This document shows, piece by piece, positions 54,051-63,845 of a stretch of DNA of 64,000 nucleotides (position 1 is the first letter of the stretch; each line of letters starts with the position of its first letter). The position numbers and the translations under genes are program-made. The notes under the pieces are model-generated. The model made no database searches. It was not told the origin of the DNA and saw only the letters and a list, made by a program, of their open reading frames with translations. The DNA is from an uncultured Roseburia sp. (GTDB taxonomy: Bacteria > Bacillota > Clostridia > Lachnospirales > Lachnospiraceae): positions 1 to 64,000 of the forward strand of contig CANPGM010000013.1 in the NCBI GenBank assembly GCA_947573605.1, written 5' to 3'.

Positions 54051-57000
54051 TTACCCTCGTTTTACGCCGAGAAGAACGGTTTCCCCGTTGACATCCCACT
54101 CTTTTTGATAGCCGTCCATGGTTTCCGATACAATATCAAGTCCCAATACTTCGCTTTTAATGGTTTCTTTGTATTTTGAGAAAATATCGGCCGCTTTTTT
54201 GTCCGCCCGGTAATATACGGTAATTTTATCCATTACTTCAAAACCGGCTTCCTTGCGCATCGTCTGCAGCTTGCTGATTAACTCGCGTACAAAACCTTCC
54301 TCTAAGAGTTCTTCGGTCAGGTTCGTGTCAAGAACTACCGTCACCGAATTATCTCCATCCGTCACGTAGCCCTCCGCCTGCGTCATTGTAATTAAAAGAT
54401 CTTCTTCGCTTAGCTTTACTTCTTCCGATACGGAAGAAAGCGTCAGCGTCCCTTCTTTTTTCAGCTCCGCCATCGCCGTATTGCCGTCAAGCTCCGTAAG
54501 CGCTTTCTGAATCTGCCCCAGAAGCTTTCCGTATTTCGGGCCGACCGTTCGCAGCTGCGGCTTAAACGTATAGCTGGTGTAGCCGCTTACATCGTCACAA
54601 AAGCTTACTTTCTTAATATTCAGCTCATCCTCAATGATTTTCACAAAAAATTCCGGCAGAATATGAGGCGCTTTTACAAACATATTTCCGATTGGCTGAC
54701 GGTTCTTAATATTCGCCGTATTCCTGCATGCACGCCCCATGACGACGATTTTTAAGACTTCTTCCATATTCTTTTCCAGCTCTTTGTCAATCTGCGATTC
54801 CTCAGCCGCAGGAAAATCACATAAGTGAACGCTTTCCGGCGCGTCTTTATCGACCGAACATACCAGATTGCGGTAGATTTCTTCCGTCATAAACGGAACC
54901 ATCGGCGCGGCGATCTTGCTGACTGTAACAAGCGCCTTATATAGCGTCATATAGGCGTTAATCTTATCCTGTTCCATTCCTTTTGCCCAGAAGCGCTCTC
55001 TGGAACGTCTGACATACCAGTTGCTCATATCATCGACAAATTCATCCAGCGCTCTTGCCGCCTCCGGAATCCGATAGCCGGAAAGGTCGTCGTCCACTTC
55101 TTTTACAACCGTATTCAGCCTTGACAACAGCCATTTATCCATTACGGAAAGTTTTTCGTAATCCAGCGTATACTTTGAAGCGTCAAATTCGTCTATATTG
55201 GCGTATAAGACAAAAAATGCATATGTGTTCCACAGTGTGCTTAAGAACTTCCTCTGGCCCTCCTGTACGGCTTTGCCGTGAAAACGGTTCGGAAGCCACG
55301 GCGCGCTGTTAATATAAAAATACCACCGAATCGCATCCGCTCCGTACGTATCAAGCGCTTCAAACGGATCGACTGCGTTTCCTTTGGATTTGCTCATCTT
55401 CTGGCCGTTTTCATCCTGAACGTGCCCGAGCACAATTACGTTTTCATACGGCGCCCGATTAAAAAGCAGCGTAGATTCCGCCATCAGCGAATAAAACCAT
55501 CCGCGCGTCTGATCAACCGCCTCTGAAATAAACTGCGCCGGAAACTGCTGTTGAAATAAATCCTGATTTTCAAAAGGATAATGATGCTGGGCAAACGGCA
55601 TGGCGCCGGAATCGAACCAGCAGTCGATTACTTCCGGAACGCGTTTCATCGTCCCCCCGCAGTCCGGACAGGAAAACGTCACTTCATCAATATACGGTCT
55701 GTGAAGCTCGATTTCCGCCGCTTTCGGATCGTTGCATCTGTTTGCAAGCTCCGCTCTGCTTCCGATCGATTCCTGACGGCCGCAGCTTTCGCACTCCCAG
55801 ATATTAAGCGGCGTTCCCCAGTAGCGGTTTCTCGAAATCCCCCAGTCCTGAATATTGGCGAGCCAATCGCCGAAACGGCCCTTGCCGATAGAGGCCGGAA
55901 TCCAGTTGACCGTATCGTTGTTGCGGATTAAGTCTTCCTTCACCTCTGTCATTTTAATAAACCAGGATTCTCTTGCATAATAGATAAGCGGCGTATCGCA
56001 GCGCCAGCAGTGCGGATATTCGTGTTCAAATTTCGGAGCGTCAAAGAGCTTTCCGTCCGCCTCCAGATCTTTTAAAATAACGGGATCGGCCGCTTTTACA
56101 AATAAACCCGCATAAGGCGTTTCTTCGGTCATTTCGCCTTTTCCGTTTACAAACTGCACAAACGGCAGATCATACTTTCTTCCGACCTGCGCGTCGTCCT
56201 CGCCGAATGCAGGCGCAATATGAACGATTCCGGTACCGTCCGACATCGTTACATAACTGTCGCAGGTAACGTAATGACCTTTTTTCCGCTGTTTTTCCGC
56301 AGCCTGCGCGGTGCAGGAAAGAAGCGGTTCGTATTCTTTATATTCCAAATCCTTTCCGGTATAAGTCTCTAAGATTTCGTAAGCCTTTTTCTGTTCCTCT
56401 TCGTTTCCGAGCTTGCCAAGTACTCTCTCAAGGAGCGCCTCGGCCATATAATAGACGTAGCCGTCGGCTGCTTTTACTTTACAATAAGCGTCGTCCGGAT
56501 TGACGCAAAGCGCGACATTCGACGGAAGCGTCCAGGGCGTCGTCGTCCATGCCAGAAGATACGCGTCTTCTCCTTTTACTTTAAAACGTACGACAGCGGA
56601 ACGTTCTTTTACCGTTTTATATCCCTGCGCTACTTCCTGCGCGGACAGCGGCGTCCCGCATCGCGGACAGTAGGGTACGATTTTAAACCCTTTATATAAA
56701 AGCTTTTTCTTCCAGATTTCGTTTAACGCCCACCATTCGGACTCGATAAAATTGTCGTCATAGGTGACGTAAGGATCGTCCATATCGGCCCAAAAGCCGA
56801 CAATTCCGGAAAAATCCTCCCACATCCCTTTGTATTTCCAAACAGATTCCCTGCATTTTCTGATAAAAGGCTCCATACCGTAGGCTTCGATCTGATCCTT
56901 GCCGTTTAAGCCGAGCAGCTTTTCTACCTCCAACTCCACCGGAAGGCCGTGCGTATCCCATCCGGCTTTTCTCGGAACATATTTCCCCTTCATCGTCTGA

Positions 57001-57212
57001 TATCTCGGAATCATATCTTTAATTACACGCGTAAGCACATGTCCGATATGCGGTTTACCGTTCGCAGTCGGCGGCCCGTCATAAAAAGTATAGGTTTCGC
57101 CTTCCTTTCGATTTTCCATTGATTTCTGAAAAATCTGATTTTCCTTCCAGAACCTTTCCGTCTCTTTTTCTCTTTCGACGAAGTTCATACTCGTCTCGAC
57201 CTTATTGTACAT
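54051..57212 (-). CDS. ileS: isoleucyl-tRNA synthetase (long form)
   Basis: 1053 aa from the ATG at 57212 (GGAGG six bases upstream). Class I synthetase: the HIGH motif is in PPTANGKPHIGHVLTRV and the KMSKS loop is QKMSKSKGN. A CP1 editing domain and a long C-terminal extension are present. The length and the PPTANG version of the HIGH region fit the eukaryote-like 'type 2' IleS rather than the ~930-aa type 1. It starts 24 bases after the DHH phosphoesterase gene, with no room for a T-box leader. Confidence 0.96.
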   Translation of the reverse strand: MYNKVETSMNFVEREKETERFWKENQIFQKSMENRKEGETYTFYDGPPTANGKPHIGHVLTRVIKDMIPRYQTMKGKYVPRKAGWDTHGLPVELEVEKLLGLNGKDQIEAYGMEPFIRKCRESVWKYKGMWEDFSGIVGFWADMDDPYVTYDDNFIESEWWALNEIWKKKLLYKGFKIVPYCPRCGTPLSAQEVAQGYKTVKERSAVVRFKVKGEDAYLLAWTTTPWTLPSNVALCVNPDDAYCKVKAADGYVYYMAEALLERVLGKLGNEEEQKKAYEILETYTGKDLEYKEYEPLLSCTAQAAEKQRKKGHYVTCDSYVTMSDGTGIVHIAPAFGEDDAQVGRKYDLPFVQFVNGKGEMTEETPYAGLFVKAADPVILKDLEADGKLFDAPKFEHEYPHCWRCDTPLIYYARESWFIKMTEVKEDLIRNNDTVNWIPASIGKGRFGDWLANIQDWGISRNRYWGTPLNIWECESCGRQESIGSRAELANRCNDPKAAEIELHRPYIDEVTFSCPDCGGTMKRVPEVIDCWFDSGAMPFAQHHYPFENQDLFQQQFPAQFISEAVDQTRGWFYSLMAESTLLFNRAPYENVIVLGHVQDENGQKMSKSKGNAVDPFEALDTYGADAIRWYFYINSAPWLPNRFHGKAVQEGQRKFLSTLWNTYAFFVLYANIDEFDASKYTLDYEKLSVMDKWLLSRLNTVVKEVDDDLSGYRIPEAARALDEFVDDMSNWYVRRSRERFWAKGMEQDKINAYMTLYKALVTVSKIAAPMVPFMTEEIYRNLVCSVDKDAPESVHLCDFPAAEESQIDKELEKNMEEVLKIVVMGRACRNTANIKNRQPIGNMFVKAPHILPEFFVKIIEDELNIKKVSFCDDVSGYTSYTFKPQLRTVGPKYGKLLGQIQKALTELDGNTAMAELKKEGTLTLSSVSEEVKLSEEDLLITMTQAEGYVTDGDNSVTVVLDTNLTEELLEEGFVRELISKLQTMRKEAGFEVMDKITVYYRADKKAADIFSKYKETIKSEVLGLDIVSETMDGYQKEWDVNGETVLLGVKRG

Positions 57213-57236
57213 CCCTAACCTCCATTTCCGTTCCAA

Positions 57237-58238
57237 TCAGTCCATCCTGCCGCAGGCCTTTTCTTTTTCTTTGCCGATTACATCAGTAAAGCGTTCCTGA
57301 ATTTCCTTTAGAAGAAGCTCCGCTTCTTCCTCCGTGCCTGTAAAGGGGACAAACCCTCCTGCCATTGAAGCATGTCCTCCTCCGTTTCCGATTCCCTTTA
57401 ACGCCGCGATAACCATTTTTCCGGCGTCAAGAGCCGGACGCTCGCTTCGCACCGAAAGCTTGATTCCTTCTCTTTTTCTGGAATAAACGACAGAAAAAGC
57501 CACCTCCACGAGCGCAAGCATAAAGTCGGACACGCTGGCAATCAACGCTTCCGGGCAGTCCGCGCCCGCATTGGCAAAACTGACGTTATCGTAAACTTCA
57601 ATGCTTGAAATCGCCCGTGAATACGCAAGCAGATCTTCAAAATAAAGAGAGCTGTACTCAAGCATATGAAGCATCTCATGATCGCAGTGATCAAAGAGGA
57701 AATACAGCATTTCAATATCCAGCTTTGACGTTCCCCTTGTCAGATTGGCGGTATCCATGTGAATCCCAAACGTAAGCGCCGTTGCAATCCGTTCATTTAC
57801 CGGAATATCATTTTCGGCAAAATACTGTGCTACAAGCGTAGAACATGCGCCCACCTGCGGCCGAATATCGGAAAACCGGTATTTGATTTTCCCGTAAGTC
57901 GGATGATGATCGATACAGATAATTTCATCCCCGGTCATGTCGATAATATTGGAATTGCCCTTTTGCGCATCTACCAGAATTACCTCATCCTCTTCCGACA
58001 GAACCGCCTCCAAATCTTCAATATTTTGCAGGTCAATCCCCAAAAGCTCCCGCATTTTATCCGTATTATAGCGGTCTATCTTTCCCTTATAGCAGATCGT
58101 CGCATGGATTCCCTTATATTTTAAAAGCTCCTGTAAGCCGAACGCGCTTGCAATTGCGTCGGGATCAGGAAAATTATGCGTCTGTATATAAACATGTTTT
58201 CGGTTAATCTGCCTGATCACTTCATCTAACTTCGTCAT
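57237..58238 (-). CDS. DHH/DHHA1 family phosphoesterase (NrnA-like)
   Basis: 333 aa from the ATG at 58238; a TTG-started frame to 58259 has a poorer context. The DHH domain motifs are HNFPDPDAIASA, VDAQKG and CIDHHPTYGK, and the DHHA1 domain ends with GNGGGHASMAGG. It resembles oligoribonuclease/pAp-phosphatase enzymes, which need manganese. The start overlaps the HAD gene's end by 17 bases, so the two are coupled. Confidence 0.92.
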   Translation of the reverse strand: MTKLDEVIRQINRKHVYIQTHNFPDPDAIASAFGLQELLKYKGIHATICYKGKIDRYNTDKMRELLGIDLQNIEDLEAVLSEEDEVILVDAQKGNSNIIDMTGDEIICIDHHPTYGKIKYRFSDIRPQVGACSTLVAQYFAENDIPVNERIATALTFGIHMDTANLTRGTSKLDIEMLYFLFDHCDHEMLHMLEYSSLYFEDLLAYSRAISSIEVYDNVSFANAGADCPEALIASVSDFMLALVEVAFSVVYSRKREGIKLSVRSERPALDAGKMVIAALKGIGNGGGHASMAGGFVPFTGTEEEAELLLKEIQERFTDVIGKEKEKACGRMD

Positions 58239-58887
58239 ACCGCTTTTCTTTTCCTCCAAAAAAAGTGCCGACTGCCTCAGGCAGTTCCCTAAGATGTTTG
58301 ATTTTCGGCACGTCTGCGTCTACCGTTCCGAATCCGTAGGCGGCGTGAATAAACCCGACGCCGGCTTGCTTACTCGCTTCATAATCTCCCATAATGTCGC
58401 CGACATAAACGGCGCACTCTAATCCGTTGCGCCTTGACAACTCTTTGATATTTTCGCCTTTGGGCAGGAGATTATTGCCGTAGCATTCAAAATCCGAGAA
58501 AAAATCGGAGAAATGATAGTATTCCAGAAAGGCTTCGATATAGCCCTTCTGACAATTGCTGACGATATAAAGCGGATACTTCTCTTTCAATGCGGTTAAC
58601 GCTTCGGTAAGTCCCGGATAAAGAACGCCGCCGTGTTCGCTTAAATATTGATTTTCCCGTTCGCAGCATTCGTCCAGAAGCTGCATCCGTGCCTCTTTCT
58701 CCAATCCGGAAAAAAGCGCGTCCGCAATCGCGTCCATTGTTTTTCCCATAACGCCCGATATATCTTCTTTTGTCAGTTCCTTTTTTATCAGACCTTTTTC
58801 CGCGAGTACCTGATTCCAGGACTTTGCCACATTCTCTGCCGAATCCCAGAGCGTACCGTCCATATCAAATATCACTCCCTGTTTCAT
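58222..58887 (-). CDS. HAD-superfamily phosphatase
   Basis: 221 aa from the ATG at 58887 (GGAGG five bases upstream). HAD motif I is FDMDGTLWDS, motif II is VSNCQKG, and motif IV is VGDIMGDYEAS. The cap is a four-helix C1 type, as in phosphoglycolate phosphatases. The substrate is not deducible; it could be phosphoglycolate or a sugar phosphate. Confidence 0.93.
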   Translation of the reverse strand: MKQGVIFDMDGTLWDSAENVAKSWNQVLAEKGLIKKELTKEDISGVMGKTMDAIADALFSGLEKEARMQLLDECCERENQYLSEHGGVLYPGLTEALTALKEKYPLYIVSNCQKGYIEAFLEYYHFSDFFSDFECYGNNLLPKGENIKELSRRNGLECAVYVGDIMGDYEASKQAGVGFIHAAYGFGTVDADVPKIKHLRELPEAVGTFFGGKEKRYDEVR

Positions 58888-58909
58888 GCATCCCTCCGAA
58901 TTTTGTGAT

Positions 58910-58938
58910 GCCGGACCGTATCTGCGATACGATCCGGC
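58910..58938. repeat. near-perfect 29-base hairpin
   Basis: gccggaccgtatc (58910-58922) and gatacgatccggc (58926-58938) with a 3-base loop. A U-rich tail follows on the plus strand only, although both neighbouring genes read minus. It may be an mRNA processing or stabilising hairpin between pepM32 and HAD. Confidence 0.6.
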
Positions 58939-58946
58939 TCTTATTT

Positions 58947-60449
58947 TTACTGTATACCATACAGCGCCGTATATTTTTCTTTGAAATAACGAATCAGCGG
59001 TTCGGCGGAAACCTCTTTGCCGCACACGGCGGAAAGCACTTCCCTCGGCGTACGCGTACTTCCGTAGCGGTGAATTTTTTCATTCAGCCATTTTGTAATT
59101 TCCCCGATCCGGCCTTCCTTTAGCAGGTCGTCGACAGACCCCAGTTCTTCTTCTATTTTATCCAGATACATACCGTCGTAGACATTTCCGAGCAGATAAC
59201 TCGGGAAGTAGCCGAAGCTTCCGTCCGACCAGTGCATATCCTGCAAAATACCCTGGGCATCATTTGACGGAGTAATCTGTAAATATTCCTGCATTTTCCG
59301 ATTCCAGAGCGCCGGAAGTTCATTCACGTCAATGTCGTCTCTGAAAATCGCTTTTTCGATTTCATAGCGGAGAATAATATGGAAACAATAAGTCAGCTCG
59401 TCCGCTTCGGTACGGATAAGGCTGTTCCGTACATGATTGATCTCCCGATAAAATTCTTCTAATGTAATATCTTTAAACTGCGGCAGTAATTCTCCGACCT
59501 TATCATAAATCGGAATCCAGAAATTTTTGTTGCGTCCCAGTATGTTTTCATAGAAACGGGACTGGCTTTCATGGATTCCCATATAAGTACAGTTTCCGGC
59601 AGCGGTTCCGTCGTAATCGGAATTGATATTCTGTTCGAAAATCGCATGACCGCCCTCGTGAATCGCGGAAAACATTGCGCTTATCGGCATATCCTCGTGA
59701 AAATGATTTGTCACCCGCACATCCTTTGAGGAAAACTCCATCGTAAACGGATGTTCCGTCTCTCCCGTCGTTCCCTTTTCAAAAGAAAATCCGATATAAG
59801 AAAGCAAAAGCTTCTCAACTTTTCTCTGCGCATCCATATCAAAAACGCCTTTAAACTTGCCGTCGTCAGGCTGTTTTGCAGAAAGAATCTGACTTACCAA
59901 AGGAATCAGTTCCTTTTTCAAATCCTCAAAAATGCCGTCAATCGTAGCCGAGTCCATCCCTTCTTCGTACTGGTTTAAAAGTGCGTCGTAAACTTCTTTG
60001 TCCGGATCGGTATAACCGGTAATTTCTTTTGTCATTGTAATCATATTTTTTAAATGCGGCGCAAACACAGAAAAATCGGAAGCATTTTTTGCCTCCTCCC
60101 ATGCGAAGCCGGCTTCGGCCTGCGCTCTTACAAAACGCTCATAAAGATCCTTTGGAATACGCTTATTCCTGTCATAATCGCGCTTCATCCGCTTAACGAC
60201 AAATGTCCACATATCATCCAGTTCTTTCAGTTCTTCCGGCGCGGCAAGACGCTCCAAAAGAGAACTCAGCTCGTCCGACGTCTGCATACGAAACGCTTCG
60301 GTGGAAAAATACGTAAGCGTATTCGTATGGCCCTCCAATCCAAGCGCGGGAGCTTTGGTTTTCATATCCCAGTACAATAAATTGGTCGCGCGGATATAGT
60401 GATTTACCGTTTCCAGATATTGCTTTAACTCATCTAATGCTTTACTCAT
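58947..60449 (-). CDS. M32 family metallocarboxypeptidase (Taq-type)
   Basis: 500 aa, full length. All M32 signatures are visible in order: HPFTMEF, DVRVTNHF, the zinc motif HEGGH, HESQSRFYEN and IRTEADELTY. It removes C-terminal residues from peptides in the cytoplasm. The ATG follows a GAGG site. Confidence 0.96.
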   Translation of the reverse strand: MSKALDELKQYLETVNHYIRATNLLYWDMKTKAPALGLEGHTNTLTYFSTEAFRMQTSDELSSLLERLAAPEELKELDDMWTFVVKRMKRDYDRNKRIPKDLYERFVRAQAEAGFAWEEAKNASDFSVFAPHLKNMITMTKEITGYTDPDKEVYDALLNQYEEGMDSATIDGIFEDLKKELIPLVSQILSAKQPDDGKFKGVFDMDAQRKVEKLLLSYIGFSFEKGTTGETEHPFTMEFSSKDVRVTNHFHEDMPISAMFSAIHEGGHAIFEQNINSDYDGTAAGNCTYMGIHESQSRFYENILGRNKNFWIPIYDKVGELLPQFKDITLEEFYREINHVRNSLIRTEADELTYCFHIILRYEIEKAIFRDDIDVNELPALWNRKMQEYLQITPSNDAQGILQDMHWSDGSFGYFPSYLLGNVYDGMYLDKIEEELGSVDDLLKEGRIGEITKWLNEKIHRYGSTRTPREVLSAVCGKEVSAEPLIRYFKEKYTALYGIQ

Positions 60450-60509
60450 ATTTAAACCTCTTTATTCCTTACTCTGTATTATTGTTTATTGATATTCCAT
60501 ATATATGTA

Positions 60510-60788
60510 TTATCGCTGCTGCCTGTGCTTCATATCCTTGATCGGAATATTCGCATATAAAGCAGGCACTGTTCCGTTATTTGAATCGGATTCCGTTTCC
60601 GTTATCTGTATGTTCAGAGAATCCGTATCAATATCCATGTACTTTGAAATAACCTCTATAATATCGTTCTTAATCATTTCCATCATCTCAGGAGAACAAT
60701 TTGCACGGTCGGATACCAATAATAGCTTCAGCCTGTCCTTCGCCACATCGCCGGAGTTTTTCTTTTTAAACAGATCCATTAATCCCAT
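60510..60788 (-). CDS. minE: cell division topological specificity factor MinE
   Basis: 92 aa. N-terminal amphipathic membrane-targeting segment (MGLMDLFKKKNSG), then a MinD-binding helix and the topological-specificity domain. It stimulates MinD ATPase to give pole-to-pole oscillation and mid-cell placement of FtsZ. GGAGG lies before the ATG; 11 bases follow minD. Having MinE rather than DivIVA for Min control is usual in this group. Confidence 0.95.
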   Translation of the reverse strand: MGLMDLFKKKNSGDVAKDRLKLLLVSDRANCSPEMMEMIKNDIIEVISKYMDIDTDSLNIQITETESDSNNGTVPALYANIPIKDMKHRQQR

Positions 60789-60799
60789 GCCGTTCCTCC

Positions 60800-61591
60800 T
60801 TAATTTTTACTGAACAACCCCTTAAGTTTAGAAAAAACTCCCTGCTTTTCTTCTAAATCGAGGAATGGTACTTCTTCTCCCGCAATTCGCCTGCTGATGT
60901 TCGCATAAGCCTGCCCCGCCGGACAGCTTGAACCTACCAGCGGTTCGCCCTGATTCGTAGATATCACGATCTGTTCGTCGTCCGGTACGGCGCCGATTAA
61001 ATTGACGGCAAGAATATCGCATACGTCGGCAACTTTCATCATATCGCCGCGCTTTACCATATCCATACGCACCCGGTTGACAACCAGATCAATCTTTTTC
61101 ATCTCGTTTGACTCAAGAAGACCGATAATCCGATCCGCGTCACGGATGGCGGATACCTCCGGCGTTGTAACCACAAGCGCCCTGTCGGCTCCGGCAATCG
61201 CATTTTTAAATCCCTGCTCGATTCCTGCCGGACAGTCAAGTAATATGTAATCAAAATCCTGCCTGAGTTCTTCAATTAACGCTACCATCTGCTCCGGCGT
61301 TACGGAATCCTTGTCCCTTGTCTGCGCGGAAGGCAGCAGGCACAGATCCTGATATTTTTTATCTTTGATCAGCGCCTGTTTGATGCGGCACTTTCCTTCA
61401 ATCACGTCCACCAGATTATAGACGATCCGGTTCTCCAGGCCCATCACAACGTCAAGGTTGCGGAGACCGATATCGGTGTCAATCATAATTACCTTCTTAT
61501 TTAACTGGGCAAGACCCGTACCGACATTCGCGGTAGTCGTTGTCTTTCCTACCCCGCCTTTTCCGGATGTGATTACGATTACTTCACTCAT
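60800..61591 (-). CDS. minD: septum site-determining protein MinD
   Basis: 263 aa, deviant Walker A ATPase: SGKGGVGKTTTTANVG, later MIDTDIGLRNLD. The C-terminal amphipathic membrane helix is VFSKLKGLFSKN. It carries MinC on the membrane and is cleared by MinE. Gap of 20 bases to minC; GGAGGAAAAG before the ATG. Confidence 0.97.
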   Translation of the reverse strand: MSEVIVITSGKGGVGKTTTTANVGTGLAQLNKKVIMIDTDIGLRNLDVVMGLENRIVYNLVDVIEGKCRIKQALIKDKKYQDLCLLPSAQTRDKDSVTPEQMVALIEELRQDFDYILLDCPAGIEQGFKNAIAGADRALVVTTPEVSAIRDADRIIGLLESNEMKKIDLVVNRVRMDMVKRGDMMKVADVCDILAVNLIGAVPDDEQIVISTNQGEPLVGSSCPAGQAYANISRRIAGEEVPFLDLEEKQGVFSKLKGLFSKN

Positions 61592-61611
61592 GAATTCTTT
61601 TCCTCCTACTG

Positions 61612-62325
61612 TTAGATACCATTTAAAATTTTTCTTGTAACGGGCTCAATATAGATGCTTCCGTCTCTCGCCACTGCGATCTGCAGTTCCTCGTTCGTCT
61701 CTTTTTCTCTTTTGATCAAACGCTTTTTTGTCTTTTGCTTATCGGGACTTTTCGCAATCAGTTCTCCGATCTGTATCTGTATCGGTTCCATCTCCAGTGC
61801 GACGATAAAGCACTGTTGATTGCCATATGCGCCTGCATGGGCGTTTCCCTTAAGCGCTCCGAGAACAATAATATTCCCGCCGGAAATCACCTTCGCCCCG
61901 GGATTTACATCCCCAAGAATCGTAATACTGGCCTCGCTCTCCAAAACCTGGCCGGAACGCAGCGTCCCCTTGTAAAATTCGGCCTGACTGCCCGTACCCG
62001 TTCCTTTTGCATATTGCTCTTCAATTGCATCACAGTAGGCCTCTACCTGCCGTCTCATCCGCTCTGCGTGTTCTTCATCCCCGTCGACCACACATAGAAT
62101 TTCAATAGAAGTATTCCCGGTAATCGCCTCAATCAGACGGTATTCCTCCTCCTCCGTCAGCTTTCTGCCCTCAAAGGAGATGCCGAGCCTCGAATTCTGA
62201 AAAAATTTCTCTGATTCTTTGAATTTTTCAACAACTGCTGTAAGAAGCTCTTCAAACGGAGTCTTCGGGTCCAAAATAAGATTAATGCCGTATTTATTGC
62301 TTTTTATAATAACTGTCTGTGACAT
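61612..62325 (-). CDS. minC: septum site-determining protein MinC
   Basis: 237 aa. The N-terminal domain (1-85) inhibits FtsZ assembly. The C-terminal beta-helix (from about 115; GDVNPGAKVISGGNIIVLG, LKGNAHAGAYG) binds MinD and dimerises. GGAGG lies six bases before the ATG. First gene of minCDE with its own promoter. Confidence 0.96.
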   Translation of the reverse strand: MSQTVIIKSNKYGINLILDPKTPFEELLTAVVEKFKESEKFFQNSRLGISFEGRKLTEEEEYRLIEAITGNTSIEILCVVDGDEEHAERMRRQVEAYCDAIEEQYAKGTGTGSQAEFYKGTLRSGQVLESEASITILGDVNPGAKVISGGNIIVLGALKGNAHAGAYGNQQCFIVALEMEPIQIQIGELIAKSPDKQKTKKRLIKREKETNEELQIAVARDGSIYIEPVTRKILNGI

Positions 62326-62369
62326 ACATTGCCTCCATCTACCCGCAGAAAGCGTTCTTCAAGAAGAAA

Positions 62370-62448
62370 TCACCCGGACATTAGCCCGCTATGAGCCATG
62401 CCGGGTGACTATCACTTGTAATTATACCCAATCTTAGCAAATATGCAA
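62370..62448 (-). promoter_or_regulatory. minCDE promoter and leader hairpin
   Basis: Minus-strand TTGCAT (62443-62448), 16 bases, TATAAT (62421-62426). The transcript would begin a few bases before a hairpin with an 8-bp perfect stem (tcacccgg/ccgggtga, 62370-62408), whose 3' side is followed by TTTCTTCTT. It could be a 5' stabiliser or an attenuator. The rest of the gap to purD shows nothing clear. Confidence 0.65.
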
Positions 62449-62529
62449 TCCATTTCAAAAATTTTCTCACAATTTTTCCTGCCGGACCGTACTTCTCTCC
62501 CTTACTCCCCCGCTTTCACGGGCGTTTCC

Positions 62530-63810
62530 TTACGCTTCCTCTTTGCAGGCTGCTTTTGCAATATCATGACGCATATATTTATTTGAAAAGTTTACCCATT
62601 CCGCCGCTTCATATGCTTTTTTCCGCGCTTCGCATACGTTTGCGCCCGTTGCGGTGATTCCAAGAACGCGTCCGCCGTTTGTAACGATTTTCCCGTCCGC
62701 GTCAAATTTCGTTCCCGCATGAAAACAAAAATAATCGTCTTTTCCTTCAAAATGTTCGAAACCTGTAATTTCAAATCCCTTTTCATAAGACACCGGATAG
62801 CCGTCGGACGCCAGTACGACGCAGACCGCCGCGTTATCTTCAAACGCCAGATCGATCGTATGAAGGCGTCCCTCGATGCAGGCCTCCATTACGTCTATGA
62901 TATCGTTTTTCATTCTTGGAAGCACCACCTGCGCCTCCGGATCGCCGAATCTGGCGTTGTATTCGAGCACTTTCGGACCGTCCTCTGTCAGCATCAGGCC
63001 AAAGAATATAACGCCGGTAAAGGGTCTGCCTTCCGCCGCCATTGCGTCGACGGTCGCCTGATAAATATGCTTTTTACAAAATTCGTCTATCTCGGCCGTA
63101 TAAAACGGACTCGGTGAAAAATTGCCCATTCCCCCGGTATTTAAGCCCTGATCCCCGTCTTTTGCGCGCTTGTGATCCTGCGCGGAGGACATGATTTTTA
63201 TTGTTTTTCCGTCGACAAAGGAAAGCACCGACACCTCGCGTCCCGTCATAAATTCTTCGATTACCATCGTGTTTCCGGCGGAACCGAACTTTTTATCCTC
63301 CATGATTTCCTTTACTCCGGCCCTCGCCTCATCTAACGTATTACAGATTAATACGCCCTTTCCGAGCGCAAGCCCGTCCGCTTTCAAAACAACCGGCATT
63401 CTGGCATGTTCTAAATAACGCAGCGCTTCTTCCGGAGACGTAAAATTCTCGTAGGCCGCGGTCGGAATCCCGTATTTTTTCATTAAGTCTTTCGAAAACG
63501 CTTTTGAGCCTTCCAAAATCGCCGCATTTTTCCGCGGCCCGAATACCTTTAAGCCCTGCGTCTCAAACGCGTCGACAATCCCGCCTACAAGCGGATCGTC
63601 CATTCCGATAATGGTTAAATCAATATCCTGCTCCTTTGCAAATGCTGCGAGCTTTTCAAATTCCATTGCCCCGATGGGAACGCATTCCGCAAGCGACGCG
63701 ATCCCCGCGTTACCGGGCGCACAATATATTTTATTGACGCGCGGGCTTTTCGATACGCTTCTTACAATCGCATGTTCGCGTCCGCCGCTGCCAACCACCA
63801 ATACTTTCAT
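62530..63810 (-). CDS. purD: phosphoribosylamine-glycine ligase
   Basis: 426 aa from the ATG at 63810 (GAGGGAACAT before it). Step 2 of purine synthesis: ligates glycine to phosphoribosylamine. It has the N-terminal GSGGREHAI, ATP-grasp motifs (KADGLALGKGV, GDPEAQVVLPR) and GMGNFSPSP. It lies 35 bases after purN, the usual order of a purine operon. Confidence 0.97.
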   Translation of the reverse strand: MKVLVVGSGGREHAIVRSVSKSPRVNKIYCAPGNAGIASLAECVPIGAMEFEKLAAFAKEQDIDLTIIGMDDPLVGGIVDAFETQGLKVFGPRKNAAILEGSKAFSKDLMKKYGIPTAAYENFTSPEEALRYLEHARMPVVLKADGLALGKGVLICNTLDEARAGVKEIMEDKKFGSAGNTMVIEEFMTGREVSVLSFVDGKTIKIMSSAQDHKRAKDGDQGLNTGGMGNFSPSPFYTAEIDEFCKKHIYQATVDAMAAEGRPFTGVIFFGLMLTEDGPKVLEYNARFGDPEAQVVLPRMKNDIIDVMEACIEGRLHTIDLAFEDNAAVCVVLASDGYPVSYEKGFEITGFEHFEGKDDYFCFHAGTKFDADGKIVTNGGRVLGITATGANVCEARKKAYEAAEWVNFSNKYMRHDIAKAACKEEA

Positions 63811-63845
63811 ATGTTCCCTCACATTCCGCCGCTTGCGCGGCTTAT

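Noticed and set aside
57000-57236. A T-box leader before ileS.
   Set aside because: Only 24 bases separate it from the preceding coding sequence, too short for a T-box.
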